Below the pieces are notes generated by a model. That model saw only the letters and a list, made by a program, of their open reading frames with translations, ran no database searches and was not told where the DNA came from. The position numbers and the translations under genes were made by a program. Shown here piece after piece: positions 37,180 through 46,515 of a stretch of DNA of 64,000 nucleotides. Each line of letters opens with the position of its first letter. The stretch's first letter is position 1. This stretch comes from an uncultured Roseateles sp. (GTDB lineage: Bacteria; Pseudomonadota; Gammaproteobacteria; Burkholderiales; Burkholderiaceae_C): contig NZ_CAJYPS010000025.1 of the NCBI RefSeq assembly GCF_913777145.1, forward strand, positions 1-64,000, in the 5' to 3' direction.

Positions 37180-37209
37180 AAAAGGCCTCGCGATCAGGCG
37201 AGGCCTTTT
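37180..37209. terminator. Bidirectional Rho-independent terminator
   Basis: AAAAGGCCTCG and CGAGGCCTTTT form a perfect 11-bp stem around an 8-base loop, giving a T run on either strand. It lies between the convergent lipoprotein and amidohydrolase genes. Confidence 0.85.
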
Positions 37210-37246
37210 CAGGGGTGCAAGGCCGTCGGCTGCACGGCGGCGGGCC

Positions 37247-38557
37247 TCAGCCCTGCTGCATGCGGCCCACCACGTCGCGCACTTCGGCCAGCAGCGACGA
37301 CACGTCCAGCGTGGTCGGCTGGCGGTCCTTCAGCAACTGACGGCCACCCACCCAGACGTTGCTGACATGCTCGCGGCCTGCCACGTAGACCAGCTGCGCG
37401 GCCGCGTTGTAGACCGGCTGGCACTCGATGCTGTCCAGCGACACGGCCACGCAGTCGGCCAGCTTGCCCACCTCCAGCGAGCCCAGGTCGTCGGCACGGC
37501 CCATGGCCTTGGCGGCGCGTATCGTGGCCATCTCCAGCGCGGTGCGAGCGGATGCCACGGTCGGGTCGCCGGTGATGCCCTTGGCCAGCAGCGCGGCCGA
37601 GCGGATCTCGCCGAACATGTCCAGGCGGTTGTTGGACGCGGCGCCGTCCGTGCCCAGGATGGTGTTCACGCCCGCAGCCTCCAGCGCCTTCAGGGGCATC
37701 ACGCCCGAGGCCAGCTTGAGGTTGGAGTTGGGGTTGTGGACCAGATGCACACCCTTCTTGGCCATCAGCGCGATCTCTTCCTCGTTGAGGTGGACCATGT
37801 GGACCGCGATCATGCGCTCGCTGAACAGCCCGAGCTTGTCCAGGCGCGCGATGGGACGCACGCCGTACTGCTTCAGGCCCTCCTCCACCTCGCCGGCGGT
37901 CTCGTGGATGTGGCAGTGCAGCTGGATGTCCAGTTTCTCGGCCAGGTCGCGCAGCTTGATGAAGGTCTCATCCGACACCGTGTAGGGCGCATGCGGTGCG
38001 CTGGTCCAGTCCAGCAACTTCTCGCCCTTGAACTGCTCGTAGGCGGCCACGCCCTTGGCGATGTAGTCGTCCGGGCCGGAGGCATAGCCAGTGGGGAAGT
38101 CGATCACGTTCATCGACACGGCGGCACGCACGCCCGAGTCGATGGCGGCGCGCGCCATCGCGGTCGGGAAGAAGTACATGTCGTTGATGTAGGTCGTGCC
38201 GCTGCGCAGGCCTTCGGCCGCGGCCAGCTTGGAGCCGAGATACACCCAGTCCTCGCTGACCCACTTCTTCTCCAGCGGCCAGATGTGGTTTTGCAGCCAG
38301 TCCATCAGCGGCACGTCGTCGGCCACGCCGCGCAGCAGCGTCATCGCGGAGTGCGCATGGGCGTTGATCAGGCCCGGGATCAGGACTTGCTCGGGCAGTT
38401 CGACTCGCGCGGCCTGCGGGTATTGCGCCAGCAGGGCCTCGCGCGGGCCCACGGCCGCGATGCGCTCGCCGTCTATCAGCAGCGCATGGTTTTCCAGCGT
38501 GCCTTCACCGGCCTTCATGGTCAGCAGCCAACGCGGCAGCAGCAGGGTCTGGGACAT
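37247..38557 (-). CDS. TRZ/ATZ family amidohydrolase, MTA/SAH deaminase-like
   Basis: Metal-dependent cytosolic deaminase of 436 residues. Metal and catalytic motifs are visible: NAHAHSAMTLLRG (HxH), HCHIHETAGEVEEGL, VHMVHLNEEEI and LGTDGAASNNRLDMF, the set found in 5'-methylthioadenosine/S-adenosylhomocysteine deaminases (MtaD type). Deamination of an adenosine-type compound is likely, but other TRZ/ATZ substrates are possible. The ATG at 38557 has a perfect AAGGAG seven bases upstream, so the in-frame ATG at 38578 is rejected. It follows the ribokinase-type gene after 17 bases, pointing to a shared nucleoside-salvage operon. Confidence 0.88.
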   Translation of the reverse strand: MSQTLLLPRWLLTMKAGEGTLENHALLIDGERIAAVGPREALLAQYPQAARVELPEQVLIPGLINAHAHSAMTLLRGVADDVPLMDWLQNHIWPLEKKWVSEDWVYLGSKLAAAEGLRSGTTYINDMYFFPTAMARAAIDSGVRAAVSMNVIDFPTGYASGPDDYIAKGVAAYEQFKGEKLLDWTSAPHAPYTVSDETFIKLRDLAEKLDIQLHCHIHETAGEVEEGLKQYGVRPIARLDKLGLFSERMIAVHMVHLNEEEIALMAKKGVHLVHNPNSNLKLASGVMPLKALEAAGVNTILGTDGAASNNRLDMFGEIRSAALLAKGITGDPTVASARTALEMATIRAAKAMGRADDLGSLEVGKLADCVAVSLDSIECQPVYNAAAQLVYVAGREHVSNVWVGGRQLLKDRQPTTLDVSSLLAEVRDVVGRMQQG

Positions 38558-38574
38558 GTCGTTCTCCTTGGAAT

Positions 38575-39507
38575 TCAATCTTGGGCCAGCAGGGCATCCA
38601 CCTCGTGCCGGCGGGGCATCGCATCCTGCACCCCGGGTCGCGAGACCGCGATGGAGGCGGCCGCCTGCGCGAAGGCCAGCGCCGCATCCAGCGCCTGCCC
38701 CTCACTCAACGCGGTGACCAGCGCGCCCACCAGCGTATCGCCGGCGCCCACGGTGTCCACCGCCCGCACCGGGCGGCAAGCCTGGCGGCGCACGCCGTCG
38801 GCATCCACCCAGCACAGGCCGTCGCCGCCCAGCGACACCAGCACGGCGGACGGACCTTGGGCCCGCAGCGCCTGGGCCAGTTCCTCCGGCGCCGCATCCG
38901 CACGCAGCCGGGTGCCGGTCTCCAGCACCAGCGACTGGGCCTCCAGCGCATTCACCACCAGCAGATCGCACAGCGGCAGCAGCGCCTCGCTGCCAGCGCG
39001 AAAGGGCGCGGCATTCAGCACCGTCTTCACGCCCGCGGCGCGCGCGCGCTCGAAAGCCCGCGCCACGCTCGCCAGCGGCAGTTCCTGCTGCGCCACCAGC
39101 CAGCGCAGGCCACCGAAGTCCAGCGCCTCCACCTGGTCCAGCGGCAACGTGCCGTTGGAGCCGGCGACCGTCACGATCTGGTTCTCGGCGTCTTCCGCGC
39201 CGACCACGATCAGCGCGACACCGGGCGTCTCGTCCGGCGGCTGGGCGATGTCGCGCACATCCACGCCCTCGCGCTGCAACTGCGCCACCAGGGAGGCGCC
39301 GTCCTCACGCAGGCCGACGCGCGCAGCCAGTGCCACGCGCGCACCCAGCCGTGCCGCGGCGACGGCCTGGTTGGCCCCCTTGCCGCCCAGACAGGACACA
39401 AAGCGCTGCCCACGCAGCGTCTCGCCCGGCAAGGGCAGGCGTGGCGCGTGCACGACCAGGTCGCGATTGACGCTGCCCAGCACCAGGATCTCAGGACCGG
39501 ATTCCAT
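38575..39507 (-). CDS. Ribokinase family sugar kinase
   Basis: 310-residue PfkB/ribokinase-type kinase that phosphorylates a sugar or nucleoside with ATP. The motifs are GSVNRDLVVHAPRLPLPGETLRGQ at the N-terminus, LGGKGANQAVAAARLGARV (substrate glycines) and the C-terminal anion-hole/catalytic DTVGAGDTLVGALVTAL with the base Asp near residue 250. The best match is ribokinase. The ATG at 39507 follows a GGGGG stretch; a TTG four codons upstream is less likely. It precedes the MTA/SAH-deaminase-like gene, so the substrate may be a ribose or nucleoside released in purine salvage (inference). Confidence 0.87.
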   Translation of the reverse strand: MESGPEILVLGSVNRDLVVHAPRLPLPGETLRGQRFVSCLGGKGANQAVAAARLGARVALAARVGLREDGASLVAQLQREGVDVRDIAQPPDETPGVALIVVGAEDAENQIVTVAGSNGTLPLDQVEALDFGGLRWLVAQQELPLASVARAFERARAAGVKTVLNAAPFRAGSEALLPLCDLLVVNALEAQSLVLETGTRLRADAAPEELAQALRAQGPSAVLVSLGGDGLCWVDADGVRRQACRPVRAVDTVGAGDTLVGALVTALSEGQALDAALAFAQAAASIAVSRPGVQDAMPRRHEVDALLAQD

Positions 39508-39517
39508 GCGGACCCCC

Positions 39518-39547
39518 AAAAAACAACCCCCCGGACAAGCCGAGGGG
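39518..39547 (-). terminator. Rho-independent terminator downstream of gltA
   Basis: On the minus strand CCCCTCGG and CCGGGGGG pair (one U-G) around CTTGT and are followed by TTGTTTTTT. It lies 57 bases after the gltA stop and only 11 bases before the ribokinase-type start, so it isolates the two units. Confidence 0.8.
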
Positions 39548-39603
39548 CGTAGTGTGCCGTGGGTGCCAGGGCTTGCGCGCCAGCACCCGTCACCGTCCGG
39601 CGA

Positions 39604-40914
39604 TCAGCGCTGGGCGATGGGCTTGACGTCGCGGGCGGTGGCGCCCACGAACAGCTGACGCGGACGACCGATCTTGTACTCGGGGTCGGCGATCATCTCG
39701 TTCAGCTGGGCGATCCAGCCGACCGTGCGGGCCAGCGCGAAGATCGCGGTGAACAGCGGCACCGGGATGCCGATGGCGCGCTGCACGATGCCCGAGTAGA
39801 AGTCCACGTTCGGGTAGAGCTTGCGGGCGACGAAGTACTCGTCTTCCAGCGCGATCTTTTCCAGCTTCATGGCCAGCTCGAACAGCGGGTCATTCTGCAG
39901 GCCCAGCTCGGTCAGCACCTCGTGGCAGGTCTCGCGCATCAGCTTGGCGCGCGGGTCGTAGTTCTTGTAGACGCGGTGACCGAAGCCCATCAGCTTGACG
40001 CCGGAGTTCTTGTCCTTCACCTTGTTCACGAACTCGCCGATGCGAGCCACGCCGCCCTGCTTCTGGATGTCGCCCAGCATGTTGAGCGCCGCCTCGTTGG
40101 CGCCGCCGTGAGCCGGGCCCCACAGGCAGGCCACGCCTGCCGCGATCGCGGCGAACGGATTGGTGCCCGACGAACCGCACAGACGCACGGTGGACGTGGA
40201 CGCGTTCTGCTCGTGGTCGGCATGCAGCGTGAAGATGCGGTCCATCGCACGCACCAGCACGTCGTTGGGCTGGTAGTCCTCGCAGGGCGTGGCGAACATC
40301 ATGCGCATGAAGTTGCCGGCGTACGAGAGATCGTTCTTCGGGTAGATGTAGGGCTGGCCGATGGTGTACTTGTAGGCCATGGCCACCAGCGTGGGCATCT
40401 TGGCGATCAGGCGGATCGCCGCGATGTCGCGGTGCTCGGGGTTATTGATGTCGGTGCTGTCGTGATAGAAGGCCGACATCGCGCCCACGAGGCCGGTCAT
40501 GACGGCCATCGGGTGGGCGTCACGGCGGAAACCACGCAGGAAGAACTGCATCTGCTCATTCACCATCGTGTGGTGCATGACCTTGTTCTCGAACTCGGCC
40601 TTCTGGCTCTCGTTCGGCAGCTCTCCGTACAGCAGCAGGTAGCAGGTTTCGAGGTAGTCGCAGTTCACCGCGAGCTGCTCGATGGGGTAGCCGCGATACA
40701 GCAGCTCGCCCTTGTCACCGTCGATGTAGGTGATCGTGGAGTTGCACGACGCGGTGCTCAGGAAGCCCGGGTCGTAAGTGAACTTGCCGGTCTGGCCATA
40801 CAGCTTGCGGATGTCGATGACATCGGGGCCCACCGAACCCTTGTAGATGGGCAGGTCCATCGAAGGGCTGCCGTCGGAGAACGACAGGGTGGCTTTCACG
40901 TCGGACGGATTCAT
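39604..40914 (-). CDS. gltA: Citrate synthase
   Basis: Type II (NADH-regulated, hexameric type) citrate synthase of 436 residues, condensing oxaloacetate and acetyl-CoA. The N-terminus with its small domain ([35 protein letters not shown]) is typical of Gram-negative GltA. Catalytic residues are the His in [17 protein letters not shown] (about 265), the His in [14 protein letters not shown] (about 306) and the Asp in the segment near 363. The ATG at 40914 has AAAGGA upstream. It is the last gene of the sdhCDABE-gltA transcript and is followed by a terminator. Confidence 0.97.
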   Translation of the reverse strand: MNPSDVKATLSFSDGSPSMDLPIYKGSVGPDVIDIRKLYGQTGKFTYDPGFLSTASCNSTITYIDGDKGELLYRGYPIEQLAVNCDYLETCYLLLYGELPNESQKAEFENKVMHHTMVNEQMQFFLRGFRRDAHPMAVMTGLVGAMSAFYHDSTDINNPEHRDIAAIRLIAKMPTLVAMAYKYTIGQPYIYPKNDLSYAGNFMRMMFATPCEDYQPNDVLVRAMDRIFTLHADHEQNASTSTVRLCGSSGTNPFAAIAAGVACLWGPAHGGANEAALNMLGDIQKQGGVARIGEFVNKVKDKNSGVKLMGFGHRVYKNYDPRAKLMRETCHEVLTELGLQNDPLFELAMKLEKIALEDEYFVARKLYPNVDFYSGIVQRAIGIPVPLFTAIFALARTVGWIAQLNEMIADPEYKIGRPRQLFVGATARDVKPIAQR

Positions 40915-40942
40915 GGTGAGTCCTTTGAGGCTGGGATTCGTT

Positions 40943-41221
40943 TCAGGTGCGCAACTGGCTGAGGACCTCGCGCACCGCGGTGCTGTCGATTTCACCACTG
41001 GGCTCTTTGCGGCGCAGCAGCAGGTCCAAAAGGTCGTTGTCGGACAGGTCCATCAGCATCGTGAGCCCTTCGGCTTGCATGACGCTGATGCCCGTCTGCT
41101 CGTGGCGGGCGAAGAAGCGTTCGATGAAGAGATCGTTCTCCAGCAACCCGCGACGGCAACGCCAGCGCAGCTTGGACAGCGCCCGCTCGTCGATCAGGTC
41201 GTCGGAAATGGCCGCCATCAT
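40943..41221 (-). CDS. sdhE: Succinate dehydrogenase assembly factor 2 (FAD assembly)
   Basis: 92-residue SdhE/SDH5 protein needed for covalent flavin attachment to SdhA. The family core is visible: [20 protein letters not shown], with the conserved RRG, and [21 protein letters not shown]. It overlaps the stop of sdhB by one base (TGATG), consistent with co-translation, and lies 28 bases before gltA. Confidence 0.95.
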   Translation of the reverse strand: MMAAISDDLIDERALSKLRWRCRRGLLENDLFIERFFARHEQTGISVMQAEGLTMLMDLSDNDLLDLLLRRKEPSGEIDSTAVREVLSQLRT

Positions 41222-41925
41222 CAGACCGCCCGGCGAACCATCAGTTCCTTGATCTTGCCGATGGCCTTCGTGGGGTTCAGGCCCTTGGGGCAGACATCCA
41301 CGCAGTTCATGATGGTGTGGCAGCGGAACAGGCGGTAAGGATCCTCGAGGTTGTCAAGACGCTCGGCCGTGCCTTCATCGCGGCTGTCGGCGATGAAGCG
41401 GTAGGCCTGCAGCAGGCCGGCCGGGCCGACGAACTTGTCGGGGTTCCACCAGAAGCTCGGGCAGCTCGTGGAGCAGCTCGCGCACAGGATGCACTCGTAC
41501 AGGCCGTTCAGCTCCTCGCGCTCCTCCGGCGACTGCAGACGCTCCTTCTCGGGCGGCAGCGTGTCGTTGATCAGGTAGGGCTTGATCGAGTTGTACTGCT
41601 TGAAGAACTGCGTCATGTCCACGATCAGGTCGCGGATCACCGGCAGGCCCGGCAGCGGCTTGAGCACGATGACATCCGGCAGCGTGCGCATATTGGTCAG
41701 GCAGGCCAGACCGTTCTTGCCGTTGATGTTCATCGCGTCGGAACCGCACACGCCTTCACGGCAGGAGCGGCGGAACGCGAGCGAGGGATCGACCGCCTTG
41801 AGCTTCAGCAGGGCGTCCAGCAGCATGCGCTCATGACCGTCGAGTTCGATCTCGATGGTCTGCATGTAGGGCTTGGCGTCCTTGTCCGGGTCGTAGCGGT
41901 AGATCTTGAAGGTGCGCTTGGTCAT
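41221..41925 (-). CDS. sdhB: Succinate dehydrogenase iron-sulfur subunit
   Basis: 234-residue electron-transfer subunit of complex II. The three clusters are evident: [2Fe-2S] at [21 protein letters not shown] (about 59-79), [4Fe-4S] at [13 protein letters not shown] (about 150) and [3Fe-4S] at [21 protein letters not shown] (about 207-227). The quinone-site Trp/His region (SFWWNPDKF) is also kept. Gap to sdhA is 22 bases; it overlaps sdhE by one base. Confidence 0.97.
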   Translation of the reverse strand: MTKRTFKIYRYDPDKDAKPYMQTIEIELDGHERMLLDALLKLKAVDPSLAFRRSCREGVCGSDAMNINGKNGLACLTNMRTLPDVIVLKPLPGLPVIRDLIVDMTQFFKQYNSIKPYLINDTLPPEKERLQSPEEREELNGLYECILCASCSTSCPSFWWNPDKFVGPAGLLQAYRFIADSRDEGTAERLDNLEDPYRLFRCHTIMNCVDVCPKGLNPTKAIGKIKELMVRRAV

Positions 41926-41947
41926 GTCGTGATACTCCTGGCCCCGA

Positions 41948-43747
41948 TCAGAAGGTCCGGACCTTGGGCGGGACGCTGTCGACGGTGAGCGGCTTGAGGT
42001 TCACCGGCTTGTAGGAGAGGCTGTTGGTCGCGCTGTCCCACAGCGTGTGCTTCATCCACTCCTTGTCGTTGCGGCCCAGCGGGAATTCCGCATCGTCGGC
42101 GCCACGCTCGTAGTCGTTCACCGTGTGGGCGCCGCGGCATTCCTTGCGGGCGGCGGCCGACACCATCGTGGCCTGCGCGGCCTCGATCAGGTTGTCGACT
42201 TCCAGCGCCTCGACACGGGCGGTGTTGAAGACCTTGGACTTGTCCTTCAGCGTGATGTTCTTCACCCGCTCACGGATCTCGGCGATCTTGACCACGCCCT
42301 CATCCATCATGGCCTGGGTGCGGAACACGCCGGCGTGCGACTGCATGGCCCCACGCAGGTCGTTGGCCACGTCCTGCGCGTACTCGCCGGACGTGCTGTT
42401 GTCCAGGCGGGCCAGGCGGGCCAGCGTGAAGTCGGCCGCGTCCTTGGGCAGCGGCTTGTGCTCGCGCGGCGCCTTGGCGATGGACTCGACGATGTGGTTG
42501 CCGGCCGCACGGCCGAACACCACCAGGTCCAGCAGCGAGTTGGTGCCCAGGCGGTTGGCGCCGTGCACCGACACGCAGGAGCACTCGCCCACCGCGTACA
42601 GACCCTGGATGGGGCTGCGGTGGTCGTCACCCTTGGGCACGGCGACCTGGCCGTGGATGTTGGTGGGGATGCCACCCATCTGGTAGTGGATGGTCGGCAC
42701 CACCGGGATAGGCTCCTTGGTGATGTCGACGTTGGCGAAGTTGTGGCCGATCTCCAGCACCGAGGGCAGGCGCTTGGCGATGGTCTCGCCGCCCAGGTGG
42801 GTCATGTCCAGCACGACGTAGTCCTTGTTGGGACCGCAGCCGCGACCTTCCTTGATCTCCTGGTCCATGCAGCGCGACACGAAGTCACGCGGCGCCAGAT
42901 CCTTCAGCGTCGGCGCATAGCGCTCCATGAAGCGCTCGCCATTGGCATTGCGCAGGATGGCGCCCTCGCCACGGCAGCCTTCGGTCAGCAGCACGCCCGC
43001 GCCGGCCACGCCGGTGGGGTGGAACTGCCAGAACTCCATGTCCTGCAGCGGGATGCCGGCGCGCGCCGCCATGCCCAGACCGTCGCCGGTGTTGATGAAG
43101 GCATTGGTGGAGGCCGCAAAGATGCGGCCCGCGCCACCCGTGGCCAGCAGCACCGTCTTGGCCTGCAGGATGTGGATGTCACCGGTTTCCATTTCCAGCG
43201 CGGTCACGCCCACCACGTCGCCCTCGGCGTCGCGGATCAGGTCCAGCGCCATCCACTCCACGAAGAAGTTGGTGCGGGCCTTCACGTTCTGCTGGTACAG
43301 CGTGTGCAGCAGCGCGTGGCCGGTGCGGTCGGCCGCGGCGCAGGCGCGCTGCACCGGCTTTTCGCCGTAGTTGGCCGTGTGGCCGCCGAACGGGCGCTGG
43401 TAGATGGTGCCGTCGACATTGCGGTCGAACGGCATGCCGAAGTGTTCCAGTTCGTAGACGACCTTGGGCGCTTCCCGGCACATGAACTCGATCGCGTCCT
43501 GGTCGCCGAGCCAGTCGGAACCCTTGACGGTGTCGTAGAAATGGAAGTGCCAGTTGTCCTCGGACATATTGCCCAGGGACGCCCCGATGCCGCCCTGAGC
43601 CGCGACCGTGTGCGACCGGGTCGGGAAGACCTTGGACAGCACCGCCACGTTCAGGCCCGCACGGGCCAGTTGCAGGGAGGCTCGCATGCCGGAGCCACCG
43701 GCTCCGACGATCACCACATCGAACTTACGCGTCGCAAGCGCCGCCAT
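41948..43747 (-). CDS. sdhA: Succinate dehydrogenase flavoprotein subunit
   Basis: 599-residue FAD-linked subunit of complex II oxidising succinate to fumarate. The Rossmann motif [21 protein letters not shown] lies at residues 11-31; the covalent-FAD His is His46 in [11 protein letters not shown]. Active-site segments include [17 protein letters not shown] and the [16 protein letters not shown] [13 protein letters not shown]. It also shows [35 protein letters not shown] and the C-terminal HTLWDS. The start is the ATG at 43747, overlapping the stop of sdhD by one base; longer frames upstream run antiparallel to nothing conserved. Confidence 0.97.
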   Translation of the reverse strand: MAALATRKFDVVIVGAGGSGMRASLQLARAGLNVAVLSKVFPTRSHTVAAQGGIGASLGNMSEDNWHFHFYDTVKGSDWLGDQDAIEFMCREAPKVVYELEHFGMPFDRNVDGTIYQRPFGGHTANYGEKPVQRACAAADRTGHALLHTLYQQNVKARTNFFVEWMALDLIRDAEGDVVGVTALEMETGDIHILQAKTVLLATGGAGRIFAASTNAFINTGDGLGMAARAGIPLQDMEFWQFHPTGVAGAGVLLTEGCRGEGAILRNANGERFMERYAPTLKDLAPRDFVSRCMDQEIKEGRGCGPNKDYVVLDMTHLGGETIAKRLPSVLEIGHNFANVDITKEPIPVVPTIHYQMGGIPTNIHGQVAVPKGDDHRSPIQGLYAVGECSCVSVHGANRLGTNSLLDLVVFGRAAGNHIVESIAKAPREHKPLPKDAADFTLARLARLDNSTSGEYAQDVANDLRGAMQSHAGVFRTQAMMDEGVVKIAEIRERVKNITLKDKSKVFNTARVEALEVDNLIEAAQATMVSAAARKECRGAHTVNDYERGADDAEFPLGRNDKEWMKHTLWDSATNSLSYKPVNLKPLTVDSVPPKVRTF

Positions 43748-44106
43748 CACAGTCTCCACAGAACCTGGATCGCCCAACCGGCGCAACCCAGCAGCCACAC
43801 GATCGTCAGCACCTGCAGCGCAAGGCGCACACCCACGGGCTTGACGTAGTCCATCCAGATGTCGCGCACACCCACCCAGGCGTGGAAGGCGAGCGACAGG
43901 ATGGTCACGAAGGTCAGCAGCTTCATCCACTGCTGAGAGAAGATTTCCGCCCAGCGGTCGTAACCCAGCGTACCGGGCATCAGCACCTGCACCAGCAGGG
44001 CGACCGTGAACAGGGCCATCAGCACGGCGGTGGCGCGCTGCGCCAGCCAGTCACGCAGGCCGTAATGCGCGCCGACGACGACGCGCTTGGAACCGTAGGT
44101 AGTCAT
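43747..44106 (-). CDS. sdhD: Succinate dehydrogenase membrane anchor subunit
   Basis: 119-residue hydrophobic anchor with three membrane helices (RATAVLMALFTVALLVQVLM; WMKLLTFVTILSLAFHAWVGVRDIWMDYV; LALQVLTIVWLLGCAGWAIQVLW). The second helix holds the heme-ligand His and the HAWVGVRDIWMDYVKP signature. It follows sdhC after 12 bases. Confidence 0.94.
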   Translation of the reverse strand: MTTYGSKRVVVGAHYGLRDWLAQRATAVLMALFTVALLVQVLMPGTLGYDRWAEIFSQQWMKLLTFVTILSLAFHAWVGVRDIWMDYVKPVGVRLALQVLTIVWLLGCAGWAIQVLWRL

Positions 44107-44118
44107 TGCTTGGGGTCC

Positions 44119-44547
44119 TCAGTACAAACCGAACAGCTTGGCGCCCAGCAGCGCCGTCAGCACGAGGCTCAGCACCAGGGTCAGCACCGCCGAGCTCTTG
44201 CCCTGGGCCTTGCTGACGCTGTGCGTGGCGTCCATCCACAGATGGCGCACGCCGGCGATGAAGTGATGCAGATAGGCCCAGATCAGGGCCAGCGCCACCA
44301 GCTTGATGAAGCCGCCCGGCAGCCCGGCCGCGCCGGCCACGAACACGTTGGTGAACGCGTCGAAGCTGATTTCCGAACTGAGACTGTTGTCCAGCATCCA
44401 GACCACGAAGGGCAGCAGCGCGAACAGCAGCAGACCGCTCACGCGGTGCAGGATGGACACGATGCCGGCGGGCGGGAGGCGATAGGACAGGATCTCAGTG
44501 ATGTGGATATTGCGGTAAACCGGTCTTGTCTTCGCACTGTCCGTCAT
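44119..44547 (-). CDS. sdhC: Succinate dehydrogenase cytochrome b556 subunit
   Basis: 142-residue heme b-binding anchor. Signature RPVYRNIHITEILSYRLPPAGIVSILHRVSGLLLFALLPFVVWML contains the conserved SILHR(V)SG motif, and the heme His lies in HHFIAGVRHLWMD. First gene of the sdhCDABE-gltA unit. A possible promoter lies just upstream, and the gene is followed after 12 bases by sdhD. Confidence 0.95.
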   Translation of the reverse strand: MTDSAKTRPVYRNIHITEILSYRLPPAGIVSILHRVSGLLLFALLPFVVWMLDNSLSSEISFDAFTNVFVAGAAGLPGGFIKLVALALIWAYLHHFIAGVRHLWMDATHSVSKAQGKSSAVLTLVLSLVLTALLGAKLFGLY

Positions 44548-44578
44548 GGTCGAGCCTGCATGTCAATGAAACCGAACG

Positions 44579-44584
44579 ATTCTA
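44579..44584 (-). promoter_or_regulatory. Possible -10 box of the sdh operon
   Basis: TAGAAT on the minus strand, 32 bases before the sdhC ATG. A CAATTG 16 bases further upstream is a poor -35, so the promoter may need an activator. Confidence 0.3.
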
Positions 44585-44637
44585 GGCCAGAGATTGACCC
44601 CAATTGCGATTGAGATATCCCTGCAAAGACGTCAGCT

Positions 44638-45366
44638 TCAGTTCAACTCATTGCGATAGTGGTCCGCATCGGTGCGGTAAAGCCCCTTGCGAACCTCCAC
44701 CGGACGGTCGCCATAGGTGTAGGCCACCCGCTCCACGCTGAGCAGCGGCGCCCCCTGCGGCAGACCGAACAGCGCCGCCTCGTCCGGGCCCGCCGCGATG
44801 GCGCGCAGCTTCTCCTGCGCCCTCACCATGTGCACGCCGAAACGCTGCTCGAACAGCGCGTACAGCGTGCCGGCATGGGCCCTGGCCACGGCCTCGGTCA
44901 GGCCCTCGAACTGCCGCTCGGGCAGCCAAAGATCATCCAGCACCACCACCGCGCCCCGCCGACGCAGCACGCGACGCAGCTCGATCACCGGCGCGGTCGG
45001 CGGCAGCTGCAGCTGCTGCGCGATCGCCGCACTGGCCCGCGCACGGCGCGCATGCAGCAGCTCCCGCTCGAAGCCCTGCGCGCCGTCATCGGCCACCAGG
45101 CGCAGGAAGCGGTAGGAGTCGCGCGGCGCCGTGTGCGTGGCCACGAAGGTGCCCGCGCCCTGGCGCCGCTCCACCAGGTTGAGCGCGGCCAGCTCGTCCA
45201 GCGCCCGCCGCACGGTGCCAGGACTTGCGCCATAGCGCTGGGCCAGCGCGGCCTCGCTGGGCAGCGCCTCGCCGGGGCGCCATTCGCCTGAGGCCATCGC
45301 GCTGACGATGAGCTGACGGATCTGTTCGTAAAGCGGCGCGGTGGCGCGCGCAAATGTCTTGGGCAT
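44638..45366 (-). CDS. GntR family transcriptional regulator (HutC subfamily)
   Basis: 242-residue regulator with an N-terminal winged helix (APLYEQIRQLIVSAMASGEWRPGEALPSEAALAQRYGASPGTVRRALDELAALNLVERRQGAGTFV, about residues 10-75) and a C-terminal UTRA effector domain (about 95-235; VIELRRVLRRRGAVVVLDDLWLPERQFEGL, LLSVERVAYTYGDRPVEVRKGLYRTDADHYRNELN). The ATG at 45366 is chosen because sequence upstream is not conserved. It sits between sdhC and the divergent mdh gene, so it probably controls one or both TCA units (inference). The effector is not known from sequence. Confidence 0.9.
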   Translation of the reverse strand: MPKTFARATAPLYEQIRQLIVSAMASGEWRPGEALPSEAALAQRYGASPGTVRRALDELAALNLVERRQGAGTFVATHTAPRDSYRFLRLVADDGAQGFERELLHARRARASAAIAQQLQLPPTAPVIELRRVLRRRGAVVVLDDLWLPERQFEGLTEAVARAHAGTLYALFEQRFGVHMVRAQEKLRAIAAGPDEAALFGLPQGAPLLSVERVAYTYGDRPVEVRKGLYRTDADHYRNELN

Positions 45367-45454
45367 GGGCGCATTCCAGCACGCCGCAAGGCCTCGGGTA
45401 AGCCCGTACACTCCGCGGCTGTCATCGACTTCATAACTGCCTTCGGAGATCTCC

Positions 45455-46441
45455 ATGAGCAAGAAACCCGTTCGCGTCGCCGTCACGGGCGCAGCCGGCC
45501 AGATCGGTTATGCGCTGCTGTTCCGTATCGCCTCCGGCGAAATGCTGGGCAAGGACCAGCCCGTCATCCTGCAACTGCTGGAGATCCCCGACGAGAAGGC
45601 CCAGAACGCGCTGAAGGGCGTGATCATGGAGCTCGAAGACTGCGCCTTCCCGCTGCTGGCCGGCATCGAAGCCCACAGCGATCCGATGACCGCCTTCAAG
45701 GACACCGACTACGCGCTGCTGGTCGGCGCCCGTCCGCGCGGCCCCGGCATGGAGCGCGCCGACCTGCTGGCCGCCAACGCGCAGATCTTCACCGCCCAGG
45801 GCAAGGCCCTGAACGCGGTCGCCTCGCGCAACGTCAAGGTGCTGGTGGTCGGCAACCCCGCCAACACCAACGCCTACATCGCGATGAAGTCGGCCCCGGA
45901 CCTGCCGGCCAAGAACTTCACCGCCATGCTGCGCCTGGACCACAACCGCGCCGCCTCGCAGATCGCCGCCAAGATGGGCATCGCCGTGGGTGACATCGAG
46001 AAGCTGGCCGTGTGGGGCAACCACTCGCCGACGATGTACGCCGACTACCGCTTCGCCACCGTGAACGGCAAGTCGGTCAAGGACGCGATCAACGACCACG
46101 ACTGGAACGCCAACGTGTTCCTGCCCACCGTGGGCAAGCGTGGCGCCGCCATCATCGCCGCCCGCGGCCTGTCGTCGGCCGCCTCGGCCGCCAACGCCGC
46201 CATCGACCACATGCGCGACTGGGCCCTGGGCACCAACGGCAAGTGGGTCACCATGGGCATCCCGTCCAACGGCGAATACGGCATCCCCAAGGACGTGATG
46301 TTCGGTTTCCCCGTCACCTGCGAAGGCGGCGAGTACAAGATCGTCGAGGGCCTGCCCATCGATGCATTCTCGCAAGAGTGCATCAACAAGACCCTGGCCG
46401 AGCTCGAAGGCGAGAAGGACGGCGTCAAGCACTTGCTGTGA
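45455..46441 (+). CDS. mdh: Malate dehydrogenase
   Basis: NAD-dependent TCA enzyme oxidising malate to oxaloacetate; 328 residues, of the cytosolic-type (MDH type 2) group common in betaproteobacteria. The NAD motif is [23 protein letters not shown] near the N-terminus; substrate Arg residues are in [16 protein letters not shown], and the active-site His is in [16 protein letters not shown] (near 190). A GGAGATCTCC ribosome-binding stretch precedes the ATG. It is divergent from the GntR regulator across 88 bases and ends at a clear terminator. Confidence 0.97.
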   Translation: MSKKPVRVAVTGAAGQIGYALLFRIASGEMLGKDQPVILQLLEIPDEKAQNALKGVIMELEDCAFPLLAGIEAHSDPMTAFKDTDYALLVGARPRGPGMERADLLAANAQIFTAQGKALNAVASRNVKVLVVGNPANTNAYIAMKSAPDLPAKNFTAMLRLDHNRAASQIAAKMGIAVGDIEKLAVWGNHSPTMYADYRFATVNGKSVKDAINDHDWNANVFLPTVGKRGAAIIAARGLSSAASAANAAIDHMRDWALGTNGKWVTMGIPSNGEYGIPKDVMFGFPVTCEGGEYKIVEGLPIDAFSQECINKTLAELEGEKDGVKHLL

Positions 46442-46477
46442 TGCCGGCGTGCGCCTGACGCACTGATGCCAAGATCG

Positions 46478-46501
46478 ACGGGCCTCGCTGAGGCCCGTTT
46501 T
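46478..46501 (+). terminator. Rho-independent terminator after mdh
   Basis: ACGGGCCTC and GAGGCCCGT form a perfect 9-bp stem with a GCT loop, then TTTT. It ends 14 bases before the start of the next gene. Confidence 0.8.
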
Positions 46502-46515
46502 CATTTGCGACCGCC

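Noticed and set aside
37180..37209. Perfect inverted repeat as an operator
   Set aside because: Location between convergent gene ends and T runs on both strands identify it as a terminator.
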